Origin: Methanoregula sp.
GTDB taxonomy: Archaea; Halobacteriota; Methanomicrobia; Methanomicrobiales; Methanospirillaceae
DNA length: 46,785 nucleotides
Assembly: GCF_028679125.1 (NCBI RefSeq)
Contig: NZ_JAJRCG010000022.1
Span: 1 to 46,785, forward strand
Direction: 5' to 3'
This document shows positions 35,453 to 42,533 of this stretch, one piece after another. The stretch's first letter is position 1, and each line of letters starts with the position of its first letter. The position numbers and the translations under genes are program-made. Under the pieces are notes generated by a model, which saw only the letters and a program-made list of their open reading frames with translations, was not told the DNA's origin and did not search any database.

Positions 35453-35949
35453 TGCTCACTCTCCCGGAAGAGCACCGGAAGCTCTTCAAGGAACCGTTCG
35501 GAGAACTGTACCGGGAGATCGCAGAGATTTTTCCCCGGCTCTCTGGTACCCCTGTCTATAGTGTCGGGGATGTTGTCACCCACAACCTCCATAAGGCAGG
35601 CATCAAACCTGCGGTTGCGGTGGTTGACGGATATACCATGCGATCCCCGTGCCGCAAACTGCCACCGGTCCATGGGAACTGTATTCGGGTCAAAAACCCG
35701 GCCGGTTCACTGACCGAGGACCTGATTTCAGCGATCAACTGTGCCGTAGCCAACCCGCCCGCAACCATCATCGTGGACGGGGAGGAAGATCTCGCTGTCA
35801 TACCGATGGTGATCGCAGCACCGCTGGGATCGATTGTTCTCTACGGCCAGCCCCATGAGGGGGTTGTCCTACGGACGGTAACTCCCGAAGCACAGGTGAC
35901 TGCACGGCAGTTCCTCGAGCGGTTCTGCCCGGTTCATAAAGATCATTAG
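35452..35949 (+). CDS. GTP-dependent dephospho-CoA kinase (DUF359)
   Basis: 165 residues of the COG1909/DUF359 family, shown in Thermococcus to phosphorylate dephospho-CoA with GTP as the last step of CoA synthesis. Typical segments are SVGDVVTHNL, VVDGYTMRSP, IRVKNPAGSLT, VDGEEDLAVIP and LYGQPHEGVV. It is cotranscribed after spt4 (1-nt overlap) and ends in TAG. A T7 run follows at 35993-35999. Confidence 0.9.
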   Translation: MLTLPEEHRKLFKEPFGELYREIAEIFPRLSGTPVYSVGDVVTHNLHKAGIKPAVAVVDGYTMRSPCRKLPPVHGNCIRVKNPAGSLTEDLISAINCAVANPPATIIVDGEEDLAVIPMVIAAPLGSIVLYGQPHEGVVLRTVTPEAQVTARQFLERFCPVHKDH

Positions 35950-35992
35950 ACGTATAACAGCCGCACTCCACTCCCGCACGTATCAATCCCTC

Positions 35993-35999
35993 TTTTTTT
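35993..35999 (+). terminator. Poly-T terminator after the DUF359 gene
   Basis: TTTTTTT, 44 nt past the stop and just ahead of the rps24e promoter. Archaeal RNA polymerase terminates at such runs without a hairpin. Confidence 0.45.
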
Positions 36000-36021
36000 C
36001 AGATGCCGAACGAAGGTCATG

Positions 36022-36032
36022 CTTTAAATAAA
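36022..36032 (+). promoter_or_regulatory. TATA box of rps24e-rps27ae
   Basis: CTTTAAATAAA, about 33 nt before ATG 36060. It rules out the in-frame ATG at 36003, which lies upstream of it. Confidence 0.5.
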
Positions 36033-36059
36033 CCGGTTCCCAATAATTACAGGATATCG

Positions 36060-36356
36060 ATGGACTTTGAGATCACCAGCGATAAAAGGAATGAACTTTT
36101 ATCCAGAAGAGAGGTTCAGTTTACCCTCAAATACGATGGAGCGACCCCCTCCCGCATGCAGATCATCGGCAAACTCTGCGCACTGCTCAATGTAAAAGAG
36201 CACCAGGTAACCCTTGACACCCTGCACAGCAGCTTCGGCAAGACAGAACTCACCGGGTCTGCCCGCATCTACGAGAGCGAAGAGAGCAGGAACAAGACCG
36301 AGCGCCCGCACCTTGCAGCGCGCGGTATGCCCAAACCCAAGGAAGAGGCGGCATAA
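36060..36356 (+). CDS. rps24e: 30S ribosomal protein S24e
   Basis: 98 residues from ATG 36060 ([18 protein letters not shown]), the usual archaeal N-terminus; the longer frame from 36003 runs through the TATA box. Core [20 protein letters not shown] and the late [17 protein letters not shown] are typical. Small-subunit protein; followed after 2 nt by rps27ae. Confidence 0.95.
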   Translation: MDFEITSDKRNELLSRREVQFTLKYDGATPSRMQIIGKLCALLNVKEHQVTLDTLHSSFGKTELTGSARIYESEESRNKTERPHLAARGMPKPKEEAA

Positions 36357-36358
36357 CC

Positions 36359-36544
36359 ATGGCAGCAGCAAAGAAAGCCGCAGTCGCGAAGGGCCCCCAG
36401 AGAGGCGCATACTTCAAGGTCGAGGGTGCAACAGTCACCACCACAAAGAAATACTGTCCGCGCTGCGGACCCGGTGTCATGATGGCGGACCACAAGGACC
36501 GGATGACCTGCGGCAAGTGCGGATATACTGAATTCAGAAAATAA
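36359..36544 (+). CDS. rps27ae: 30S ribosomal protein S27ae
   Basis: 61 residues. Ala/Lys-rich N-terminus, then zinc ribbon [20 protein letters not shown] followed by GKCGYTEF (four Cys). It is the archaeal homologue of the ribosomal part of eukaryotic ubiquitin-S27a. Same operon as rps24e; kae1-bud32 follows after 6 nt. Confidence 0.96.
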   Translation: MAAAKKAAVAKGPQRGAYFKVEGATVTTTKKYCPRCGPGVMMADHKDRMTCGKCGYTEFRK

Positions 36545-36550
36545 CTACCA

Positions 36551-38134
36551 ATGCCTGTTTTTGGGCAGATACTGGGGATTGAGGGCACGGCCTGGAACCT
36601 CAGTGCCGCTCTTTTTGATCGCGATCTGGTGTCCCTGGCTTCACGGCCTTACAGCCCAGTACAGGGAGGTATCCACCCGCGTGAAGCTGCGCAGCACCAC
36701 GCATCGGCAATGAAGGAACTTATCGGCTCAGTTCTCACAGAGCCGGAGAACGTGGAGGGAATCGCATTCTCGCAGGGTCCAGGCCTTGGCCCCTGTCTCA
36801 GGACCGTTGCCACCGCAGCCCGCTCGCTTGCCCTTGCCCTGGATGTCCCGCTCGTGGGGGTGAACCATTGTGTTGCCCATGTCGAGATAGGCTGTTTTGC
36901 CACCGGATGCAAAGATCCGATCGTGCTCTATGCCAGCGGGGCGAACACGCAGATTATCGGGTACCTGAACGGACGGTACCGGATTTTCGGGGAGACACTA
37001 GACGTCGGGATTGGCAATGCACTCGATAAGTTTGCCCGGTCAAAGAATTTCCCGCATCCGGGCGGCCCGCTGATTGAGTCCCAGGCAAAAGACGGGCAGT
37101 ACGTGGAGCTGCCCTACACGGTGAAAGGGATGGACCTGGCCTTCTCAGGGCTCGTCTCCGCGGCAAAAGACCACAAGGCCCCCTTACCCGATGTCTGTTA
37201 CAGCCTGCAGGAGACCGCCTTTGCCATGTGCGTGGAAGTGACCGAGCGGGCAATGTCCCTTGCCGGCAAGAACGAGGTGCTCCTGGTCGGGGGTGTCGGG
37301 GCGAACCACCGGTTGCAGGCAATGCTCCGTGCCATGTGCGAGGACCGCGGGGCGGAGTTCTTTGTTCCCGAGAAGAAATACCTCGGGGATAACGGGGCAA
37401 TGATCGCGTACACGGGAAAACTGATGCTGGAAAGCGGTGTCACGCTCCCGGTGGAATCCTCCCGGATCAATCCCTCGTTCCGATCCGATGAGGTGGAGGT
37501 TACCTGGAAGCACGATGCGCCGGCCAGTACAGTGCCAGTTCATCCTTCCGGTGGGACACAACGACGCGGTGCCGAGGCGATCATCACATTCCGGAACGGT
37601 AACGCAGAGAAAAACCGGGTCTCCAAGCGCTACCGGGTGCCTGCCCTTGATAAACGCCTGATCACTGAGCGGACCCGGGCTGAGGCACGGCTCATCCATG
37701 CTGCACGCAGGGGCGGCGTGCCCACACCGGTGATGAGCGATATCACCGGGGATACGATCGTCATGGAGCAGGTGCAGGGGACCCTGCTCACCGATGATCT
37801 CTCGGAAAAGAATGTCCGGGAGGCCGGGCGCATGGTGGGCCTGCTCCATGCAGCAGGGATCATGCACGGCGACCTCACCACCAGCAACCTGATTGTGCGC
37901 GGGAGCGACGGGAAGTGTGTACTGATCGACTTCGGGCTGGCACTGGTGACGCAGGAGATCGAACAGCGGGGCGTGGACATCCATGTCCTCTTCCAGACCA
38001 TCGAGAGCACGGCACCAGGCCGTTCGGACAGCCTGAAAGCTGCATTCATCGAAGGATACGAGAAGACATTCCCCTGTGCAGGAGAGGTCATTGCCCGCGA
38101 ACACGAGATTGAATTGCGGGGGCGGTACCTCTGA
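36551..38134 (+). CDS. kae1-bud32: Kae1-Bud32 fusion of the KEOPS complex (t6A synthesis)
   Basis: 527 residues. Kae1 (TsaD) domain about 1-325 begins LGIEGTAWN and has the metal-binding histidines His106 and His110 (NHCVAH) and FPHPGGPLIE. After a linker, the Bud32 kinase domain (about 340-527) carries MEQVQGTLL, catalytic HGDLTTSN (His439, Asp441) and IDFGLAL (Asp460). Kae1 transfers threonylcarbamoyl to A37 of ANN-decoding tRNAs; Bud32 is its ATPase/kinase partner. The fused form is common in Euryarchaeota. Its stop TGA lies inside the CTGA that appears to start the next gene. Confidence 0.96.
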   Translation: MPVFGQILGIEGTAWNLSAALFDRDLVSLASRPYSPVQGGIHPREAAQHHASAMKELIGSVLTEPENVEGIAFSQGPGLGPCLRTVATAARSLALALDVPLVGVNHCVAHVEIGCFATGCKDPIVLYASGANTQIIGYLNGRYRIFGETLDVGIGNALDKFARSKNFPHPGGPLIESQAKDGQYVELPYTVKGMDLAFSGLVSAAKDHKAPLPDVCYSLQETAFAMCVEVTERAMSLAGKNEVLLVGGVGANHRLQAMLRAMCEDRGAEFFVPEKKYLGDNGAMIAYTGKLMLESGVTLPVESSRINPSFRSDEVEVTWKHDAPASTVPVHPSGGTQRRGAEAIITFRNGNAEKNRVSKRYRVPALDKRLITERTRAEARLIHAARRGGVPTPVMSDITGDTIVMEQVQGTLLTDDLSEKNVREAGRMVGLLHAAGIMHGDLTTSNLIVRGSDGKCVLIDFGLALVTQEIEQRGVDIHVLFQTIESTAPGRSDSLKAAFIEGYEKTFPCAGEVIAREHEIELRGRYL

Positions 38135-38685
38135 AGATCACGGTCGTGACCGGCAATGCCCACAAAGCCGAGGAAGTTGCCTCTTTCTTCAAAGGAACGG
38201 CCGATGTGACGCACATCTCCCTCGACCTGCCCGAGTACCGTTCCGAAGACGTGGGCGAGATCGCCCGGGGCAAAGCGCAATACGCCTATGCGCAGCTCAC
38301 GTCCCCGCTCATCGTTGACGACACCGGTTTCTTCATTGACGCACTCCGCGGGTTCCCCGGCCCCTATGCCGCATATGTCCTGAAATCCATAGGCAATACC
38401 GGCATCCTGAGACTGATGGAGGGGAGGCCGGACCGGGGCGCACGGTTCATCACGGCCATCGCGTTTGCGGATGCGGGAGGAGTTCATGTCTTTAAGGGTA
38501 CCATCGAGGGGCAGATCACCACTGCTCCACGGGGCGATGGCGGGTTTGGTTATGACCCCATCTTCGATACCGGGGGAAAGACGCTTGCCGAGATTCCCCT
38601 TGAAGAGAAGAGCCGGATCTCCCACCGGGCACGAGCCCTCACTGCATTTCACGACTGGTTCATCACGGCATACCAACCCCGCTAA
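38131..38685 (+). CDS. XTP/dITP diphosphatase (Ham1/RdgB family) with probable CTG start
   Basis: 184 residues if started at CTG 38131, giving (M)[14 protein letters not shown], the expected first strand and nucleotide-binding TGNxxK loop. Catalytic [23 protein letters not shown], and the late [11 protein letters not shown] and SHRARAL are all present. It removes inosine/xanthosine triphosphates from the nucleotide pool. The first canonical start in frame is GTG 38146, which would delete strand 1 (KITVV). CTG lies within CTGA, overlapping the kae1-bud32 stop exactly where ATGA/GTGA overlaps occur elsewhere here. Confidence 0.9.
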   Translation: MKITVVTGNAHKAEEVASFFKGTADVTHISLDLPEYRSEDVGEIARGKAQYAYAQLTSPLIVDDTGFFIDALRGFPGPYAAYVLKSIGNTGILRLMEGRPDRGARFITAIAFADAGGVHVFKGTIEGQITTAPRGDGGFGYDPIFDTGGKTLAEIPLEEKSRISHRARALTAFHDWFITAYQPR

Positions 38686-38713
38686 CGCAAACGGTTAAGA
38701 AGTCCTACAGCTT

Positions 38714-38722
38714 TGTTATAAG
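38714..38722 (+). promoter_or_regulatory. TATA box of rpl40e
   Basis: TGTTATAAG, centred about 27 nt before the rpl40e ATG; AAGGAG at 38730 serves as ribosome binding site. Confidence 0.45.
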
Positions 38723-38744
38723 GGCAGACAAGGAGTGTTCATTA

Positions 38745-38891
38745 ATGGTAAAGTTTCCAGAAGCCGAAGCACGGCTGCTCAACGTCAAAATATGCATGCA
38801 CTGTAACGCACGCAACGCAATTCGCGCAACCAGCTGCCGCAAGTGCGGTTACCAGAACCTGCGCCCCAAGAACAAGGAACGCAAGGCGTAA
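38745..38891 (+). CDS. rpl40e: 50S ribosomal protein L40e
   Basis: 48 residues. [20 protein letters not shown] is followed by a four-Cys zinc motif (CMHC and [12 protein letters not shown]) and the basic tail NKERKA, all typical of archaeal L40e. It is small enough to be missed by length filters. It has its own TATA box and a T-rich terminator at 38914-38927. Confidence 0.95.
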   Translation: MVKFPEAEARLLNVKICMHCNARNAIRATSCRKCGYQNLRPKNKERKA

Positions 38892-38913
38892 TCCTTTTCT
38901 TATACAGTGCTCA

Positions 38914-38927
38914 TTTTTGGTTTTTTT
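38914..38927 (+). terminator. T-rich terminator after rpl40e
   Basis: TTTTTGGTTTTTTT, 23 nt past the rpl40e stop. The rest of the gap to 39101 holds a small hairpin, GCGATAC-GACAG-GTATCGC (38986-39004), and no convincing gene. Confidence 0.5.
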
Positions 38928-39101
38928 ATCGATCCCTGTTTCAGAGATCGATGGACTCTACATCCATGGGGATTCGCTCATCACAGCGATACGACAGGTA
39001 TCGCCCTGCCAGTCCTGATGGGAATTGCCAGTTAAAATCGCAGCCGTCATCGAAAAGAGGTATGAAACCCTGTAGGAAAAACGGATCGGCAGGTTGTTCA
39101 T

Positions 39102-39752
39102 TCACGCTGAATAATAGGTGACCCGCTTACCTTTCTTGGCGTATTCCCCGGCAAAGGTCTCAATATTGCGCTTGTACCCGATACGGTCGACAAAACCCAG
39201 TTCACGAAGTTTCTCCCGCACGCGCATCACGTCAGCCTCATCCGCCCAGTCTTTCGTGTACACGTAAATCACCTTCCGGTTGTCGCGGGATTCCGGATTG
39301 GGTTTGGCCGTGCTCACTTTTGTCGAGATGCCCAAATCACGAGTAACCGTTGCATCCCGCACTTTCTTCCATGCCGCATCCACGACATCGGGATCCTGGA
39401 AGATGAGCCACTTCCCCGCATTCTCATCCTCGATCGCCTCGGGTGCACTGCCGGGAGCGTCCAGCACAATCCAGTACATCTGGGTGGTCTTTGTCGGGAG
39501 TACCCCCTCCCCCTCGCAGAGCATCCGGTAGATCGTATCGATACTGGTGAACCGGACCAGCATCGCTTCCGCAAGCTGCGGATATTCCTCGCGGAACCTG
39601 TCAAAGATCGCAGTCAGATCTGCCTTAAAATCCGTACCGCTCTCCACCAGCGCATACAGGTACTTCTCCTGTTCCTGCAGTCCGCGGTTCAGCAGGTGCT
39701 CGAAGATACCATATGCCACATCGCCAAGTGCCTCGGGATCTGCTTCAGCCAT
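39102..39752 (-). CDS. DUF1917 (BLES03-like) protein
   Basis: 216 residues from ATG 39752; a TTG at 39776 would add eight, but a TATA-like ATAAACTAT at about 39782-39790 places transcription start close to the ATG. The C-terminal half (MYWIVLDAPGSAP, GKWLIFQD, STAKPNP, VIYVYTKDW, DVMRVREKLRELG) matches the DUF1917 fold of BLES03-like proteins, sometimes annotated as putative phosphothreonine lyase-like; no enzyme activity can be asserted. The N-terminal ~90 residues are helical and not recognised. Confidence 0.8.
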   Translation of the reverse strand: MAEADPEALGDVAYGIFEHLLNRGLQEQEKYLYALVESGTDFKADLTAIFDRFREEYPQLAEAMLVRFTSIDTIYRMLCEGEGVLPTKTTQMYWIVLDAPGSAPEAIEDENAGKWLIFQDPDVVDAAWKKVRDATVTRDLGISTKVSTAKPNPESRDNRKVIYVYTKDWADEADVMRVREKLRELGFVDRIGYKRNIETFAGEYAKKGKRVTYYSA

Positions 39753-39922
39753 TGGTACCACAAACGATGTTGGCAAAAAAATAGTTTATGCATTGATCCT
39801 ACGATCTGCTGCACATTGTAAGCGCGTTGTATCTGGATGGAAAGGGGTACGATTATGCGATCCCCGCCACGACTTGCACATGTCGATTGATTTAAGAGTG
39901 CAGGGCAGAAATGTGTACTCAC

Positions 39923-40807
39923 ATGGAATGGAAACGTGACTGGGGCCTTACGGCCAGGGTCTGGTTTACAGGACTTTTATTGCTCCTGCTCTACCTCGTA
40001 TTCATGACCATCCTCTTGACACTCGGAGTAAGTGCCTGGTTTATCGTTATCCTTGCCGTCGGCATGGGTCTGGTCCAGTACTTCTTCTCTGACAAGATGG
40101 TGCTCTGGAGTACCGGGGCAAAGGTCGTTGAAGCGGACGAGCAGCCGGAATTGCACATGATGGTCCAGAAGCTCTGTACCGAGGCCGGTCTCCCGATGCC
40201 GAGGATCGCAATCATGCAGAGCCCGGTACCGAACGCTTTTGCTACCGGCAGAAGCCCGAAGCATGCGGTTGTCGCATGTACGGACTCCATCATGCGCCTG
40301 TTAACAAAGGACGAACTTGAAGCGGTGCTCGCCCACGAACTCTCGCATGTCAAGAACCGCGACATCCTGACGATGACGCTCGCCAGTTTCATCGCGATGA
40401 TCGCATCCATGATCATGCAGAGTTTCTTCTTCTCTGCGCTCTTCGGGGGCAATGACCGGGAGAATGGCGGGGCATGGATCCTTGTCTGGGTCGTCTCGAT
40501 CATTGTGTACGCGATCAGCACGCTGTTGATCCTCGCGCTCTCGCGTTACCGGGAGTTTGCTGCCGACCGTGGCAGCGCACAAATAACCCGGAACCCGCGG
40601 GCGCTCATCTCAGCCCTGAACAAGATCAGCGGGAGGATCGACGTCATCCCTCCGCAGGCAAAGGCAAAGGTTGAAGGGGCAAACGCGTTCTTCATCATCC
40701 CGGCACTCTCCGGCAACTCCATCATGGAGCTGCTCTCCACCCACCCGCCGCTCGAGAAGCGGATCGCTAACCTTGAGAAAGTCGAGGCGGAACTCCGCGG
40801 ATATTAA
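39923..40807 (+). CDS. htpX: HtpX-like M48 membrane metalloprotease
   Basis: 294 residues from ATG 39923 (MEWKRDWGL), with an in-frame ATG at 39911 as alternative; a TATA-like TTTAAGA at about 39890 fits the inner start. Two N-terminal membrane helices, zinc motif HELSHVKNRD, two further helices after it, and the third zinc ligand in YREFAADRGSA. It digests damaged or misassembled membrane proteins, with the active site facing the cytoplasm. A weak T5 run follows. Confidence 0.95.
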   Translation: MEWKRDWGLTARVWFTGLLLLLLYLVFMTILLTLGVSAWFIVILAVGMGLVQYFFSDKMVLWSTGAKVVEADEQPELHMMVQKLCTEAGLPMPRIAIMQSPVPNAFATGRSPKHAVVACTDSIMRLLTKDELEAVLAHELSHVKNRDILTMTLASFIAMIASMIMQSFFFSALFGGNDRENGGAWILVWVVSIIVYAISTLLILALSRYREFAADRGSAQITRNPRALISALNKISGRIDVIPPQAKAKVEGANAFFIIPALSGNSIMELLSTHPPLEKRIANLEKVEAELRGY

Positions 40808-40942
40808 TCTTCAATACTCTTTTTCTCCGGTTTTGTCACGGATCCGTTGTTCTGCGTGGGTCGTGCCCGCGTTCCGGTGCCTGCTCACTACCCTTGTCCG
40901 TCCTGCCGGCAAAAACGGGGAGATGACAAACCAGTGACAATC

Positions 40943-40950
40943 ATTAATAC
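40943..40950 (+). promoter_or_regulatory. TATA-like element of the tRNA pair
   Basis: ATTAATAC, about 33 nt upstream of tRNA-Gly, in the only AT-rich stretch of the gap 40808-40979. Confidence 0.4.
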
Positions 40951-40979
40951 ACCTCCCGGCCAAAATTGTAGAGCACAGT

Positions 40980-41050
40980 GCACCGATGGTCTAGAGGCAT
41001 GACTTAGGCCTTCCAAGCCTATAGCCCGGGTTCGATTCCCGGTCGGTGCA
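40980..41050 (+). tRNA. tRNA-Gly (anticodon UCC)
   Basis: 71 nt. Acceptor arms GCACCGA/TCGGTGC pair fully with discriminator A at 41050. Anticodon stem TAGGC/GCCTA with loop CTTCCAA gives anticodon TCC. T arm CCCGG-GTTCGATT-CCCGG is standard. No intron, no encoded CCA. The D arm contains one of the few CTAG tetramers in the window. Confidence 0.96.
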
Positions 41051-41052
41051 TA

Positions 41053-41126
41053 GGGCTCGTGGTCTAGTTGGCTATGACGTCGCCTTCACACGGCGAAGAT
41101 CTCGAGTTCGAATCTCGACGGGCCCA
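41053..41126 (+). tRNA. tRNA-Val (anticodon CAC)
   Basis: 74 nt, beginning 2 nt after tRNA-Gly, so cotranscribed with it. Acceptor GGGCTCG/CGGGCCC pairs with one G-T wobble, discriminator A. Anticodon stem TCGCC/GGCGA with loop TTCACAC gives CAC. T loop GTTCGAAT. No intron or encoded CCA; again CTAG occurs in the D arm. Poly-T runs follow within 35 nt. Confidence 0.95.
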
Positions 41127-41241
41127 CTTTCTGGTTATTCCTGTTTTCCCGGGATTTTTGGACACACCTTAAGAGCCCCTGTACTGCATTCTCCACTGGA
41201 AATGAAGGGGTCAATAGAGGGGGGTAATATCGCTCAATAGG

Positions 41242-41264
41242 TTGCATGTGCATTGCACATGCAA
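41242..41264. repeat. Perfect 23-bp palindrome
   Basis: TTGCATGTGCA-T-TGCACATGCAA: two perfect 11-bp arms around one base. It lies 43 bp past the 3' end of the TMEM175-like gene and 115 bp past tRNA-Val. With no loop and no adjacent poly-T it suits a dimeric protein binding site better than a terminator. Confidence 0.9.
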
Positions 41265-41307
41265 TCTGGTGCAGTGAAGATCGCCACAGGGTTGAATGGG
41301 CGAATCC

Positions 41308-41937
41308 TCACGCGGCGTCTTCCTGTACGCCCGGGTAGTGGCGGAAGAAGATCGCCAGGATGACAAACGGGAGGAGGTAGAGGATATCATAGAACGGCAA
41401 TCCAAATACCAGAATGACAACCCCCAGCACGGCAACCGCTACGGGAACAAGGAATTTTTTCTGGAGAAACGATGCCTCTGCATCCGTCAGTTCCGGTACG
41501 AGCAGGGACGGCCGGGCCCGACAGGCATAGTACCACGCATAGGCAAGCAGTACAGCGAGGGCAAGGTAATTGAACTGGAACAGGATATCGGTAAACGAGT
41601 ATCCGTCACCAGAGGTGAATGCCTCCGTAAACGGGACGAAGACAACCACCATGAGGGAGAGGAGGTGGATGTACAGGAACCGGTAATCGAAGGTTTTCAT
41701 GCGGTGGAACATCTGGTAATAGAAGAGCCAGAACATGCCAAGGATGAGAAATGCACCGATAAAGTCGAGAGCGGCACTGATCGTGGTATCGATGTAGGCA
41801 ACCGCGGACACGGCGTTGTCGAACACGCCGGCAGCCGGGAGCTGGATGTTCCGGATCATCAGCGTCATAGTGAAGGCGTAGATGCCGTTGGTGAGACGTT
41901 CAAGGTTTACTTTGTTGATGGGTTCTGCAACGGTCAT
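41308..41937 (-). CDS. TMEM175/DUF1211-like six-helix membrane protein
   Basis: 209 residues, six hydrophobic segments. TMEM175 proteins are K+-permeable channels of lysosomes and prokaryotes marked by R-xxx-FSD in helix 1. Here helix 1 reads LERLTNGIYAFTMTLMIRNI: the position and the following AFxxTL pattern match, but the FSD triad is replaced by LTN. The rest (LGMFWLFYYQMFHRM, LPFVILAIFFRHY) fits the family. Channel function is uncertain because of the altered filter-associated motif. It is flanked upstream by the repeat array at 42051-42437 and downstream by a perfect palindrome. Confidence 0.75.
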   Translation of the reverse strand: MTVAEPINKVNLERLTNGIYAFTMTLMIRNIQLPAAGVFDNAVSAVAYIDTTISAALDFIGAFLILGMFWLFYYQMFHRMKTFDYRFLYIHLLSLMVVVFVPFTEAFTSGDGYSFTDILFQFNYLALAVLLAYAWYYACRARPSLLVPELTDAEASFLQKKFLVPVAVAVLGVVILVFGLPFYDILYLLPFVILAIFFRHYPGVQEDAA

Positions 41938-42075
41938 GCCGGACTGCTCCGTGTATCCACATTTTGTTCCCGGTACTATTCTTCTTTTAGGTTCATGCGG
42001 GCCTGACCGGGCAGGCCGAAACCTTGTTGGCAGAGATCAGGGTATTTTTTCAACCAGACCCTGATTCAGATTTTC

Positions 42076-42104
42076 TCATCGCGATCACGATCGCGATTGA
42101 AAAC
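42076..42104. repeat. 29-bp palindromic element P, copy 1
   Basis: Contains CGCGATCACGATCGCG, an almost perfect dyad, and ends GATTGAAAAC. Identical to copy 2 at 27 of 29 positions; GATCAATCAG follows both copies 8 nt further on. Confidence 0.9.
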
Positions 42105-42356
42105 CGTTCGCAGATCAATCAGGGTTTGATTTTTATTTTTCAAGCAGACCCTGATGAAAAAAATTCAGGCAGACCTTGCTTGATTTTTTTTTAGCAGACT
42201 CTGGTTGAAAAACCACCCCCGCGATCCAATATCCGTCGTAAACAAGGTATCTGGACGAGTGCAGATCTGTTTAACTTTTAACAACCAGACCTTGATTAGA
42301 AATTTTCCAGCAGACCTTGCCTGAAATTTTTTCATCAAACCTTGATTTCAAAATTT

Positions 42357-42385
42357 TCATCGCGATCATGATCGTGATTGAAAAC
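42357..42385. repeat. 29-bp palindromic element P, copy 2
   Basis: Contains CGCGATCATGATCGTG with GATCATGATC as a perfect inner palindrome. It lies 281 bp from copy 1 and, like it, fills the space between two 25-bp units. Confidence 0.9.
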
Positions 42386-42533
42386 GTGAGTCGGATCAAT
42401 CAGACTCTGCCGGAAAATTTTCAACCAGACCCTGATGAAAAGGTGGACCTGCCATTCCGGTTATTCCGGTTCCTGATTATGTGCCGGAACTGGCTCCTGG
42501 CAATCCCGGGTTGTTCTCTGCCATAATACCCGG

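Larger units (their letters stand above)
42051..42437. repeat. Phased array of ~25-bp dyad repeats (non-coding)
   Basis: The 596-bp gap 41938-42533 has no credible gene; it holds ten degenerate copies of a unit close to CAATCAGACCCTGATTGAAA, each with an imperfect dyad AAYCAG-N3-CTGRTT and often AT-rich GAAAATTTT after it. Copies start at 42051, 42116, 42141, 42166, 42192, 42282, 42307, 42333, 42397 and 42422. Most steps are 25 or 26 bp; the others are 65, 90 and 64 bp. The 65 and 64 bp steps each contain a second, 29-bp repeat (separate entries). The array is upstream of the TMEM175-like gene and downstream of the permease gene. Confidence 0.85.

Noticed and set aside
37184..38676. Two long antisense frames (306 and 348 codons) over kae1-bud32 and the ITPase gene
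   Set aside because: Cys/His/Pro-rich shadow translations with no family features, opposite clearly real genes.
38892..39101. Small RNA gene between rpl40e and DUF1917
   Set aside because: Only a 7-bp hairpin and a T-rich terminator are visible; no promoter or conserved structure can be supported.
42051..42437. Possible CRISPR array
   Set aside because: Repeats are degenerate, about 25 bp apart with no unique spacers of constant length, and no cas genes are nearby.
42317..42526. 69-codon plus-strand frame in the repeat region
   Set aside because: It runs through several copies of the 25-bp unit and element P, has no promoter or ribosome binding site, and its sequence is a translation of the repeats.
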